Positions 42,745 through 49,937 of a DNA stretch of 64,000 nucleotides are shown piece after piece. The position numbers and the translations under genes were made by a program. Location: NCBI GenBank assembly GCA_959604355.1, contig CAUHAO010000001.1:124001-188000 (forward strand), written 5' to 3'. The notes under the pieces are model-generated. The model did not search any database and was not told the origin of the DNA. It was given only the letters and a program-made list of their open reading frames with translations. This DNA comes from an uncultured Eubacteriales bacterium. GTDB lineage: Bacteria > Bacillota > Clostridia > Oscillospirales > UBA644. The stretch's first letter is position 1. Every line of letters begins with the position of its first letter.

Positions 42745-43179
42745 TGGAAGCACTTATTTACATTGTTGAAGATGATGAAGGTATAAGAGAACTGTACGAC
42801 GGCGCTTTTGAAGGATTATATATTACGAAAATGTTTGAAAACGGCAGTGATTTTTTCGAGTGCTTTTAAAAGGCGCGCCCAAGTCTTGTTATTCTCGATA
42901 TCATGCTGCCCGATATGGACGGATATACGATTCTCTCCAAAAGCCGAGAGGTTGATGAGAAGATACCCGTCATTATCGTCAGCGCGAAATCGGACGAGAT
43001 CAGCTTTGTCAAGGGACTCAATAAGGGTGCTGACGATTATATGTCAAAGCCATTTTTCGTGCTCGAGCTGATCGCACGAGTCAAAACAAACATCTTCTAT
43101 CATCGGCGCAGAGCTTTCCGTAGAAAGCGACTTTGGTATCGGTACGACCGTTACGGTTGTGTTCGGCAAACAAAAATAA
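42744..43179 (+). pseudogene. Collapsed phoB-phoR two-component remnant
   Basis: From the ATG overlapping the phoU stop, a receiver domain reads EALIYIVEDDEGIRELYDGAFEG, hits an in-frame TAA at 42867-42869, and continues in the same frame as ARPSLVILDIMLPDMDGYTIL (phospho-acceptor Asp) to SKPFFVLELIARVKTN near 43090. The DNA-binding domain is then missing; instead, in another frame from about 43100, a histidine-kinase ATPase tail reads GAELSVESDFGIGTTVTVVF and stops at 43177-43179. A deletion has joined the start of phoB to the end of phoR. Confidence 0.85.
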
Positions 43180-43183
43180 GCGA

Positions 43184-43234
43184 ACAATCCACTATAATAT
43201 CCGCTTGGGATACTGTAGTGGGTTGTGTTTTTTT
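43184..43234 (+). terminator. Terminator after the phoB-phoR remnant
   Basis: ACAATCCACTA pairs with TAGTGGGTTGT (one wobble) around a 21-base loop, then GTTTTTTT. Likely the original pst-pho operon end. Confidence 0.75.
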
Positions 43235-43358
43235 ATGGCGGGAATAATATATCCGTTTTTCGGGAAATGTGACGCCGGATTTTTCATTGCTTTATTGCAG
43301 GTGTTCTTTATGAGCAATTTCTTCGTGTTGAGCGGCGAAAGATTTTTTAAAAAAAGTA

Positions 43359-43387
43359 TTGCAAAAAATGTAAAAGTATTATATAAT
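43359..43387 (+). promoter_or_regulatory. Sigma-A promoter for the DUF362 gene
   Basis: TTGCAA, 17-base spacer, TATAAT, 31 bases before the ATG. Confidence 0.8.
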
Positions 43388-43417
43388 GAAGATATATAAA
43401 CAACGCGGAGGGACAAA

Positions 43418-44995
43418 ATGAAACGGAAATCAGCATTTTTGAAATTGACGGCGCTGTTTTTGACGGCGTTTTTATTCGTCGGGCTGTGCGCGGCGTGCAC
43501 CGGAACTCAAAAGCCGACAGAGCCAGCGGCGGATGCGACAGGCGGTGCGAGTACCGATGCGACAAGCGGTGCAAGTATCGACGCGACGGGCGGGGCGAGC
43601 GAGAAACCGACAGATCCCGTGACGGATGCGACGAGCGGTGCAAGCGAAACACCGACGCAAGAAAAGACTGAAGAGTCTGCAAGCACGCCCACACAGGAGC
43701 AGACAGACCCTGCGACAGAAGGTCCAACGGTAGAAAATGACCTTATCGGATGCGGCAAAAGCGCGTATAATCACGGTGTTCTTGGCGAGGGGAAAGGCAT
43801 AAATCCCGGACGCGTCGTATGGGCGTATAAACCCGGCGTGTTCACATGGAACGGCATGGGGTATTGGTGGGCGACGAGCCATTTCGACGTGCCTTCGATA
43901 GAAAAAATGTGGTACGATTCGCTCCTTTCGCTCACGAATACGCAGACGGAAGCGGACGCGTGGGACGCGCTTTTCAGATATAAGGATATCGAGCGAGGCG
44001 TTGACGAGGGGTATAAACCCGGCGACGGCGTTGTTATAAAAGTGAACATGAACGGCAGCAACGCGTCAAACGGCAGAACAAACATCCTTTTCACATCGCC
44101 CGTTATGCTCAAGGTGCTGCTTGAATCGCTCGTCAGAGCAGGCGTGCGGCCCGAAGACATCACCGTGTTCGACTGTACGCGCGTCATTCCCGATCCGATG
44201 ATACGTTATTGCGACGACGGCATCGCGAAGGGTGTAAAATACAGATATAATGACGGCGGAGGCGCGAACGACTGCACGGCGTCTGCGGATCCGATAAAAT
44301 GGTCGAAGGTGTTTGCGGGCGAGGATTCGTATTTCCCGGATTTTGTCGTCAACGCGAAATATTTCATCAATGCGTCAAGCATGAAGGGACATGCGCTTGC
44401 AGGTGTTACCGTGACCGCGAAAAACCTTTTCGGCTCGCTGATAAATTCCAGCCGCTCGAGCGCGCCCGGTGCGGCGGGTTTGCATGAGCTCGTTGACGAC
44501 TCGGGCTGGACGAAGGGCCGCACGATGGCTGTCTACAATCCGCTCGTTGACCTGATGGCGAATGCGGACGCGGGCGCAAAGACAATCCTTTATATTTCTG
44601 AGTCTTTCATATCCACTCCGACGCAGAACACGGAAGTTAACCGCGACATGAAGTGGGATATGGCTCCGTTTAACGGAGACTGGCCGTCAAGTATTTTCAT
44701 TTCACAGGATCCCGTGGCGCTCGATTCCGTCTGTGTGGATTTCCTAACGGGTGAGCCGTCGATAATCGCTGCGAACGAGGTCAATTATAACACTACAACC
44801 CTGCAGAATTACCTGCACGAAGCGGCTTTGGTGCCCGCTCCTCCCTCCGCCACACTCTACACCGACGGACACGGCAACGTGCTGACGCAGAGTCTCGGTG
44901 TTCATGAACATTGGAACAACGACGTCGATAAGGAATACAGCCGTAACCTCGGAAAGAGTGAAGGTATAGAACTTTACAGGATATTCTATAACTGA
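43418..44995 (+). CDS. DUF362 domain lipoprotein with repeat linker
   Basis: 525 residues: signal peptide with lipobox CAAC (Cys about 27), a roughly 80-residue A/T/G/S/P-rich linker with 8-residue repeats (DATGGAST, DATSGASI, DATGGASE), then a DUF362 domain. The domain shows GDGVVIKVNMNGSN, a VLLESLVRAGVRPEDITVFD Rossmann-like segment, NASSMKGHALAGVTVTAKNLFG, and SQDPVALDSVCVDFL, which are typical DUF362 blocks. Function of this family is unknown. CGGAGGG precedes the ATG. The permease gene starts 3 bases after the stop and is probably cotranslated. Confidence 0.85.
   Translation: MKRKSAFLKLTALFLTAFLFVGLCAACTGTQKPTEPAADATGGASTDATSGASIDATGGASEKPTDPVTDATSGASETPTQEKTEESASTPTQEQTDPATEGPTVENDLIGCGKSAYNHGVLGEGKGINPGRVVWAYKPGVFTWNGMGYWWATSHFDVPSIEKMWYDSLLSLTNTQTEADAWDALFRYKDIERGVDEGYKPGDGVVIKVNMNGSNASNGRTNILFTSPVMLKVLLESLVRAGVRPEDITVFDCTRVIPDPMIRYCDDGIAKGVKYRYNDGGGANDCTASADPIKWSKVFAGEDSYFPDFVVNAKYFINASSMKGHALAGVTVTAKNLFGSLINSSRSSAPGAAGLHELVDDSGWTKGRTMAVYNPLVDLMANADAGAKTILYISESFISTPTQNTEVNRDMKWDMAPFNGDWPSSIFISQDPVALDSVCVDFLTGEPSIIAANEVNYNTTTLQNYLHEAALVPAPPSATLYTDGHGNVLTQSLGVHEHWNNDVDKEYSRNLGKSEGIELYRIFYN
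43532..43648 (+). repeat. 24-bp coding repeats in the DUF362 lipoprotein linker
   Basis: Three contiguous units (43532-43555, 43556-43579, 43580-43603) plus one separated unit (43625-43648), each encoding D-A-T-x-G-A-S-x. Confidence 0.85.
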
Positions 44996-44998
44996 TTT

Positions 44999-45964
44999 AT
45001 GACGCAGATATATGAAAACTGTGTTTACGCGGTGCTGAAATGGCTTCAGGGCTTCTTTCCCGATATGAATTTCTATTTGTGGCTGTCTCAGCTCTGCGCC
45101 GCGCCGAAGAATTTTCTGGATTATTTCATCAATCTCTTTCCGTATGTCGTTGCGGGGTGTCTGTTGGGTGAACTGCTCAAATTCACGTCGTGGACGAAGC
45201 TCATCTACAAGTGGCTTTCGTCCAACCGTATATGGGGCATCATTATCGCGACGGTGCTCGGAATAATATCACCGCTTTGCACATACGGAACGGTGCCCGT
45301 GCTGCTGTCGCTTTACGCGGCGGGGGTGAGCATTGTGCCGCTGATATCGTTTCTTGCGGCGTCGGCGATGATGAATCCGCAGCTTTTTATCATGACGTGG
45401 GGTGGGCTCGGCGCGGAAATGGCGCTGATGCGTTTGCTCGCGGTGTTTATTTTCGGCGTGCTCGTCGGTCTTTTGGCGCAGCTGCTGCCCGAAAGATTCA
45501 TAGTGCGCACGAAATTGCAGAATCCTGACCCAAAGTCTGTGACGGGACGCACGAAAGAGCCGTTTACATGGAACAAATATCTCAAAGATGTCGGCAAAAA
45601 CCTGCTTTTCGTCTGCAAAATGATGTTTATCGGGATTTTTATCGCCGTTATCGTCGATATGATACCGACAGACACGCTTTTCGATGCTGTCAATGAGAAG
45701 TCTCCCGTGCTGAGTGTTGTTTTCGCGGCGTTCGCGGGAATACCTCTTTACGCGTGTGGCGGCGGAACGATACCGATGGTCGCGTCGCTCATAGGCAAGG
45801 GAATGAGTAAGGGTAGCGCGCTCGCATTCCTTGTTGCGGGACCTGCAACGCGCGTAACTTCGCTTGCAGCGCTGGCAACTGTGATAAAGAAGCGGTTTCT
45901 TGCGGTATTTGTCGCGGTGCTTCTTATTTTTTCCGTATTTCTCGGAGTTCTGTATCCGCTATAA
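44999..45964 (+). CDS. Permease of the PF03773 (ArsP/YraQ) family
   Basis: A 321-residue membrane protein with about eight helices in two halves. The first half contains ISPLCTYGTVPVLLSLYAAGVS and AASAMMNPQLFIMTWGGLG; the second GIPLYACGGGTIPMVASLIGKGMSKGSALAFLVAGPATRV, the repeated Cys-Gly-rich motif of the family. Members include methylarsenite exporters and thioredoxin-linked redox permeases, but substrate here is unknown. Little Shine-Dalgarno is present, so translation probably depends on the preceding DUF362 gene. Confidence 0.87.
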   Translation: MTQIYENCVYAVLKWLQGFFPDMNFYLWLSQLCAAPKNFLDYFINLFPYVVAGCLLGELLKFTSWTKLIYKWLSSNRIWGIIIATVLGIISPLCTYGTVPVLLSLYAAGVSIVPLISFLAASAMMNPQLFIMTWGGLGAEMALMRLLAVFIFGVLVGLLAQLLPERFIVRTKLQNPDPKSVTGRTKEPFTWNKYLKDVGKNLLFVCKMMFIGIFIAVIVDMIPTDTLFDAVNEKSPVLSVVFAAFAGIPLYACGGGTIPMVASLIGKGMSKGSALAFLVAGPATRVTSLAALATVIKKRFLAVFVAVLLIFSVFLGVLYPL

Positions 45965-46008
45965 AAATCGGTCCTTTGCGAGGATTTCCTAAAAGGCTGT
46001 GAAAGCGT

Positions 46009-46043
46009 AAAGCGGTGTGACCGTGATATGGTCACACCGCTTT
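46009..46043. terminator. Bidirectional terminator
   Basis: AAAGCGGTGTGACC pairs with GGTCACACCGCTTT; between convergent permease and symporter genes. Confidence 0.8.
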
Positions 46044-46093
46044 TACAGTCGTCGGGTTCAAAGACTTTTATCTGAGTACGCGGAAAGAGGGGT

Positions 46094-47626
46094 TCAAAGT
46101 TCTCCGTCTTCCTTCATCGCCGCAACCTGTGCTGCCTGGATCTCAGCATTATAGGAAATCACAGGCTCGACTTTGAGCCCTTTTTTCTTGCGGTCAATGT
46201 AATTTTTGGTGATTTTGACGACCAAACCGGACATTGCAATGACGCCTATGAGGTTTGGAATCATCATGAGACCGTTGAATGTATCGGAGATGTCCCATGC
46301 AAGAGAAGAAGTCAGGACCGCGCCGAAAAATGTAGTGAGAATGTGGATTGTTTTGAATATAACGGTGGTTTTTGCACCGAATATATATTCCCATGCTTTG
46401 GAGCCGTAGTGGGACCAGCCGAGAACCGTTGTGAATGCGAAAAGGAACATTGCCACTGCCACGAATTTAGCACCGATGCCTCCCCAGGGGAAGATTTGGT
46501 TGAATGCGGTCGCAACAAGGGTAGCGTCGGAAGTACCTTCCGCGATGGTTCCCGTTGTAAGGTTGTATACGCCCGAAGTGAGAACTACGAGAGCCGTCAT
46601 GGTGCAGACTACCATTGTGTCGGCAAATACTTCGAATATGCCCCACATACCTTGTTTGACGGGTTCTTTGACGTTGGAGTTTGAGTGGACCATAACGGAG
46701 GAGCCGAGACCCGCCTCGTTGGAAAATACGCCTCTTTTGAATCCCTGTGTCATAACCGTGCTGATTATAAATCCGACACCGCCGCCGAGAGCCGCGATGG
46801 GTTTGAAAGCGTTGACGAAGATTGCTTTGAGAGCGGGAATAATGTTGGCATAATTTATGCCTATGATGACAAGGCTTCCGGCAATAAAGATGATTATCAT
46901 GAAGGGAACGACTTTTTCCGCGAAATTCGCGATTCTCTTAAGACCGCCGAGAACTATCAGGGCAAGCAGGAGCATGATAGCCACGCCGATGATGATACGA
47001 TACAAGTTGACATTACCGAAAACGATGTTGTTTGTGAGCGATTCTATCGGGAAAGCGCTTTCAATATTGAGAACGATTTTGTTTACTTGGCCCATGCTTC
47101 CGATGCCGAAGGATGCAAGCATTGCAAAAAGCGCGAAGATAATCGCCAATATCCTGCCTATGGTCTTAAAGCCTTTTTTACTTCCGAGACCGTCCTGCAG
47201 ATAGTACATCGCACCGCCGGACCATTCGCCCTTTTCATTCTTGCGGCGATAGTAAATACCGAGAACGTTTTCGGCGTAGTTCGTCATCATTCCAAAAAAC
47301 GCGGCGACCCACATCCAAAAAACTGCGCCTGCACCGCCGATGTAAATGGCTGCCGCAACACCTGCTATGTTACCGGTACCTACAGTAGCCGCGAGTGCAG
47401 TACAAAGAGCCTGAAAAGGAGAAATAGACGCCTTCTCTTTGCTGTGGCCTATAACATCTTTCTTGAAAAGACTTCCGATCGTGTTTTTCCACCATTCTCC
47501 GATATGAGAGATTTGGAAAACCTTCGTCAGAACAGTCATCAAAACGCCTGTCGCGATAAGAAGCCAAACGCCCTTACCCCAGACAAACGAGTTAATGGCA
47601 TCATTGATAGCTGTGATTCCATCCAT
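46094..47626 (-). CDS. Sodium:alanine/glycine symporter (AGCS family)
   Basis: A 510-residue Na+-coupled amino-acid symporter with 10-11 helices. Conserved blocks: KKDVIGHSKEKASISPFQALCTALAATVGTGNIAGVAAAIYIGGAGAVFWMW, the GGAMYYLQDGLGSKKG loop, GFKRGVFSNEAGLGSSVMVHSNSNVKEPVKQG, and FAFTTVLGWSHYGSKAWEYIFG. ATG 47626 has TGGAG upstream. A tandem glycine riboswitch precedes it, so glycine is likely a substrate or signal. Confidence 0.93.
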   Translation of the reverse strand: MDGITAINDAINSFVWGKGVWLLIATGVLMTVLTKVFQISHIGEWWKNTIGSLFKKDVIGHSKEKASISPFQALCTALAATVGTGNIAGVAAAIYIGGAGAVFWMWVAAFFGMMTNYAENVLGIYYRRKNEKGEWSGGAMYYLQDGLGSKKGFKTIGRILAIIFALFAMLASFGIGSMGQVNKIVLNIESAFPIESLTNNIVFGNVNLYRIIIGVAIMLLLALIVLGGLKRIANFAEKVVPFMIIIFIAGSLVIIGINYANIIPALKAIFVNAFKPIAALGGGVGFIISTVMTQGFKRGVFSNEAGLGSSVMVHSNSNVKEPVKQGMWGIFEVFADTMVVCTMTALVVLTSGVYNLTTGTIAEGTSDATLVATAFNQIFPWGGIGAKFVAVAMFLFAFTTVLGWSHYGSKAWEYIFGAKTTVIFKTIHILTTFFGAVLTSSLAWDISDTFNGLMMIPNLIGVIAMSGLVVKITKNYIDRKKKGLKVEPVISYNAEIQAAQVAAMKEDGEL

Positions 47627-47683
47627 GTTGAGCTTACTCCATATTAATAATAAAATTGAAAGCAAATCAATATCGGAGGCCGA

Positions 47684-47727
47684 AAAACAAAAAATCGGCA
47701 TACCTCATATAGCATGGGCATGCCGAA
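47684..47727 (-). terminator. Terminator of the glycine riboswitch
   Basis: Minus strand CGGCATGCC pairs with GGTATGCCG, followed by ATTTTTTGTTTTT, between the aptamers and the symporter start. Confidence 0.8.
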
Positions 47728-47754
47728 TATATCCCCGTGGGGATTAAAAATCGC

Positions 47755-47915
47755 TTTGTCCTTTTGCCTGAGAGATTCGCATTGAAGCAATGCTTTCACC
47801 TTCGGCACCCATGAAAATGAGATTCTCCAAAGTTCTATCCGTTTACAGTCTCATTCCATACGGAATACCTGAGAGTGTTACTCCTTCGGCTCGGTTAAAA
47901 CCGACTTTCCTGCAA
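47755..47915 (-). promoter_or_regulatory. Tandem glycine riboswitch
   Basis: Minus strand: first aptamer contains GAGCCGAAGGAGTAA and ACACTCTCAGG (about 47835-47912); second contains TTTGGAGAATCTC, GGTGCCGAAGGTGAAA and AATCTCTCAGGCAAAAGGAC (about 47757-47834). These GCCGAAGG and CTCTCAGG pairs are the hallmark of two glycine aptamers in series. Controls the AGCS symporter through the downstream terminator. Confidence 0.92.
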
Positions 47916-47946
47916 ACATCATTTAGAAATTATTAAATTTTAGTAC

Positions 47947-47975
47947 ATTATACTACATAATCCTGCAAAAAACAA
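47947..47975 (-). promoter_or_regulatory. Candidate sigma-A promoter for the glycine riboswitch
   Basis: Minus strand TTGTTT, 17-base spacer, perfect TATAAT, about 30 bases before the first aptamer. The stretch 47976-48100 upstream holds nothing else I can identify. Confidence 0.5.
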
Positions 47976-48102
47976 GTGTTGTTTTCTTCATTTTTTTGAC
48001 AATATAAAAAAAATTCAGAAAACTCTTTGCTGACGTTGTTCAGAGAAGGCCTTTTTTGAAGAAAACCATCGCCGTCTCTTCGATTCCCGTATTATTCTTT
48101 GG

Positions 48103-48143
48103 AAATAAATAAGAACAGGCTATACGCCTGTTCTTATTTATTT
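48103..48143 (-). terminator. Terminator of tRNA-Gly
   Basis: AAATAAATAAGAACAGGC pairs perfectly over 18 bases with its complement at 48126-48143, directly after the tRNA 3' end, T-rich on the minus strand. Confidence 0.75.
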
Positions 48144-48216
48144 GGAGCGGGTGATGGGAATCGAACCCACGCGACCAGCTTGGAAGGCTGGGGTTCTACC
48201 ATTGAACTACACCCGC
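48143..48216 (-). tRNA. tRNA-Gly (anticodon TCC)
   Basis: Acceptor GCGGGTG pairs with CACCCGC; D arm TAGTTCAATGGTAGA; anticodon arm CCAGC-CTTCCAA-GCTGG gives anticodon TCC; T arm GTGGGTTCGATTCCCAT. The 3' CCA is encoded. Confidence 0.95.
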
Positions 48217-48321
48217 AGATCTTCGGTGCTTTTATATTATATTACATTTTGCTTCGGATGTCAAGTGGTGGAAAGTGTTTTTCGCAGAAAATTACGATTT
48301 TGCCGCGGAAATTGTTTTTGC

Positions 48322-48350
48322 TTGACTTTAAGTCAGAAGTATGATATAAT
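48322..48350 (+). promoter_or_regulatory. Sigma-A promoter for the CE2-like esterase gene
   Basis: TTGACT, 17-base spacer, TATAAT, 34 bases before the ATG. Confidence 0.85.
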
Positions 48351-48383
48351 TATTAAAAATATTTCGCTTTTGGAGAAATAGCA

Positions 48384-49544
48384 ATGAAAAAAATTCTTTG
48401 CGTGGTCTCGGTTTGTATACTTGTGATCTGTACGGTTTGCGCATGTACGGCACCCGTGCCTGCGACAGAGCCGACAGACGTGCCTACGGAGCAGCCGACG
48501 GAAGCACAAGCCGTAAAGGCATCGGACGGGGCATATTATCTGGCGCAGAACGAGGTGTGGTTCAAGTCTCAGGGGCGCACGGTGAAATATTCAGACGGGA
48601 TAGGAGTTTACGGTGCGGCTGACGGAGTGGAGTTCAACGCGGACTGTGATGGCGACGTTACTCTCAAGGTTGTGACGGGCGACGGTATAAGCGGCGGTGA
48701 ATACGGCGGGATATTCCTGACGGTGTACGTTGACGGCGTGAGGAATGACGAAAGATATCATATAAATACCCCGGGAGAACACTCGATAGTCATTGCGTCA
48801 GGGCTTGAAAAGGGCGAACATTCGTTCGGGATTTACCGTCAAACGGAGCTCGGAGGAGACGGGTTGAAGATTGTGAGCGTCAAGTTTGACGGGCAGCTGC
48901 TCGTCGCGCCTGTGCAGAAAGATTATTTTGTGGAATTTATCGGTGACTCGCTCACGTCTGGCTTCGGAAACATGGACGCGCTCGATTTCCCCAACACGGG
49001 CATGGGCGACGCTGTATACGAAGACGCGACGCAGAGCTACGGATTCCTCGTTGCGAAAGAGATGGACTGGGATTACAGTATTGTGGCGATACAGGGCATG
49101 GGCGTATTCTGCGGCCCGCAGTCACAGGTGATGAGCGACGTGTATAACTGCTATCCGCTGAGATATGATACTGATAAATACTATTATGAGGAACGCCATC
49201 CCGATGTCGTTGTGATCAATATGCTCGCTAACGACTGGGAGACGAAAGATTCAAACGGGGCGACGGATGAGCAGATTTTTGATGCCATGCGTGAGCTTGT
49301 GGCGCTTGTACGGCAGCGCAATCCCGATGCGAAAATAATCCTTGCGACATCCGACGTGTATCAGAAGGAGCAGAAAGCACTGGTAGAAGAGCTTGGAGGC
49401 AAGGATGCGGGATATTATTACCGTTTTGTGCCGTCAGACACCGAAGGACACGGCTCGCATCCGTCACTTGCGGGGCACCGCGCAACGGCAAAGAATCTTA
49501 AGACGTACATTCAGCAGGTCCTGGGAATTTATAAGCGCAAATAG
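48384..49544 (+). CDS. CE2-like carbohydrate esterase lipoprotein (SGNH fold)
   Basis: 386 residues. Lipobox VCAC (Cys about 21) and a short stalk PATEPTDVPTEQPTEAQ, an N-terminal beta-sandwich (about 45-185), then an SGNH hydrolase domain: FIGDSLTSGFGN with catalytic Ser, GVFCGPQ, VINMLANDWETKD (block III Asn) and the C-terminal GSHPSLAGH with catalytic His. The sandwich plus SGNH arrangement is that of CE2 acetylxylan esterases, often active on O-6 acetyl groups of plant polysaccharides. TTGGAG precedes the ATG. Confidence 0.87.
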   Translation: MKKILCVVSVCILVICTVCACTAPVPATEPTDVPTEQPTEAQAVKASDGAYYLAQNEVWFKSQGRTVKYSDGIGVYGAADGVEFNADCDGDVTLKVVTGDGISGGEYGGIFLTVYVDGVRNDERYHINTPGEHSIVIASGLEKGEHSFGIYRQTELGGDGLKIVSVKFDGQLLVAPVQKDYFVEFIGDSLTSGFGNMDALDFPNTGMGDAVYEDATQSYGFLVAKEMDWDYSIVAIQGMGVFCGPQSQVMSDVYNCYPLRYDTDKYYYEERHPDVVVINMLANDWETKDSNGATDEQIFDAMRELVALVRQRNPDAKIILATSDVYQKEQKALVEELGGKDAGYYYRFVPSDTEGHGSHPSLAGHRATAKNLKTYIQQVLGIYKRK

Positions 49545-49578
49545 AGATACTTTGCTGAGGCGTGAATAATGAAAAAAG

Positions 49579-49605
49579 CAAGAGAGAGGCACAGCCTCTC
49601 TCTTT
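49579..49605 (+). terminator. Terminator after the esterase gene
   Basis: AGAGAGAGGC pairs with GCCTCTCTCT around a 3-base loop, then TTAATT. Confidence 0.65.
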
Positions 49606-49630
49606 AATTGAGTATATCTTTTTATGCGGG

Positions 49631-49669
49631 GTGCGGCGGCAAACTTCCGAAGGAAATTTGCCGCCGCAC
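49631..49669 (-). terminator. Strong GC hairpin downstream of feoB operon
   Basis: GTGCGGCGGCAAA pairs with TTTGCCGCCGCAC around a 13-base loop. No real T tract follows on either strand, so it may stabilise the 3' end rather than terminate. Confidence 0.5.
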
Positions 49670-49685
49670 GTACATTGCGTGAAAT

Positions 49686-49919
49686 TTATTTTTCGGTATC
49701 TTCGTGCGAGTCAACGCCGTTTTGTGCGGCGGAATTTTTTTGTCCGTCCGGGATCTTGCATCCGACACACTCTTTGCAATGGCCGGATGTGCAGGAACCG
49801 CACGCAGAGCAGTCTCCGCAGCATGTGAGCCCTTTTTTGCGGCGGCGGCGCGTATAAACGACGGCGGCGACGAGCAGGACGGCGACGATGCCGATGATCA
49901 CCCAATCCAGAACGCCCAT
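49686..49919 (-). CDS. FeoB-associated Cys-rich membrane protein
   Basis: A 77-residue protein with one N-terminal TM helix (about 5-23), a basic stretch TRRRRKKG, then a cysteine cluster CCGDCSACGSC followed by CKECVGC. This is the FeoB-associated Cys-rich protein family, found beside feoB and thought to play the FeoC-like role or deliver or sense iron. AAGGAAA precedes the ATG. It lies 18 bases after feoB in the same direction. Confidence 0.88.
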   Translation of the reverse strand: MGVLDWVIIGIVAVLLVAAVVYTRRRRKKGLTCCGDCSACGSCTSGHCKECVGCKIPDGQKNSAAQNGVDSHEDTEK

Positions 49920-49937
49920 ATAGGTTTTCCTTTCATG

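Noticed and set aside
49631..49669. Classical terminator for the feo operon
   Set aside because: The stem is very strong but no T tract follows on either strand, so it is listed only as a hairpin with low confidence.
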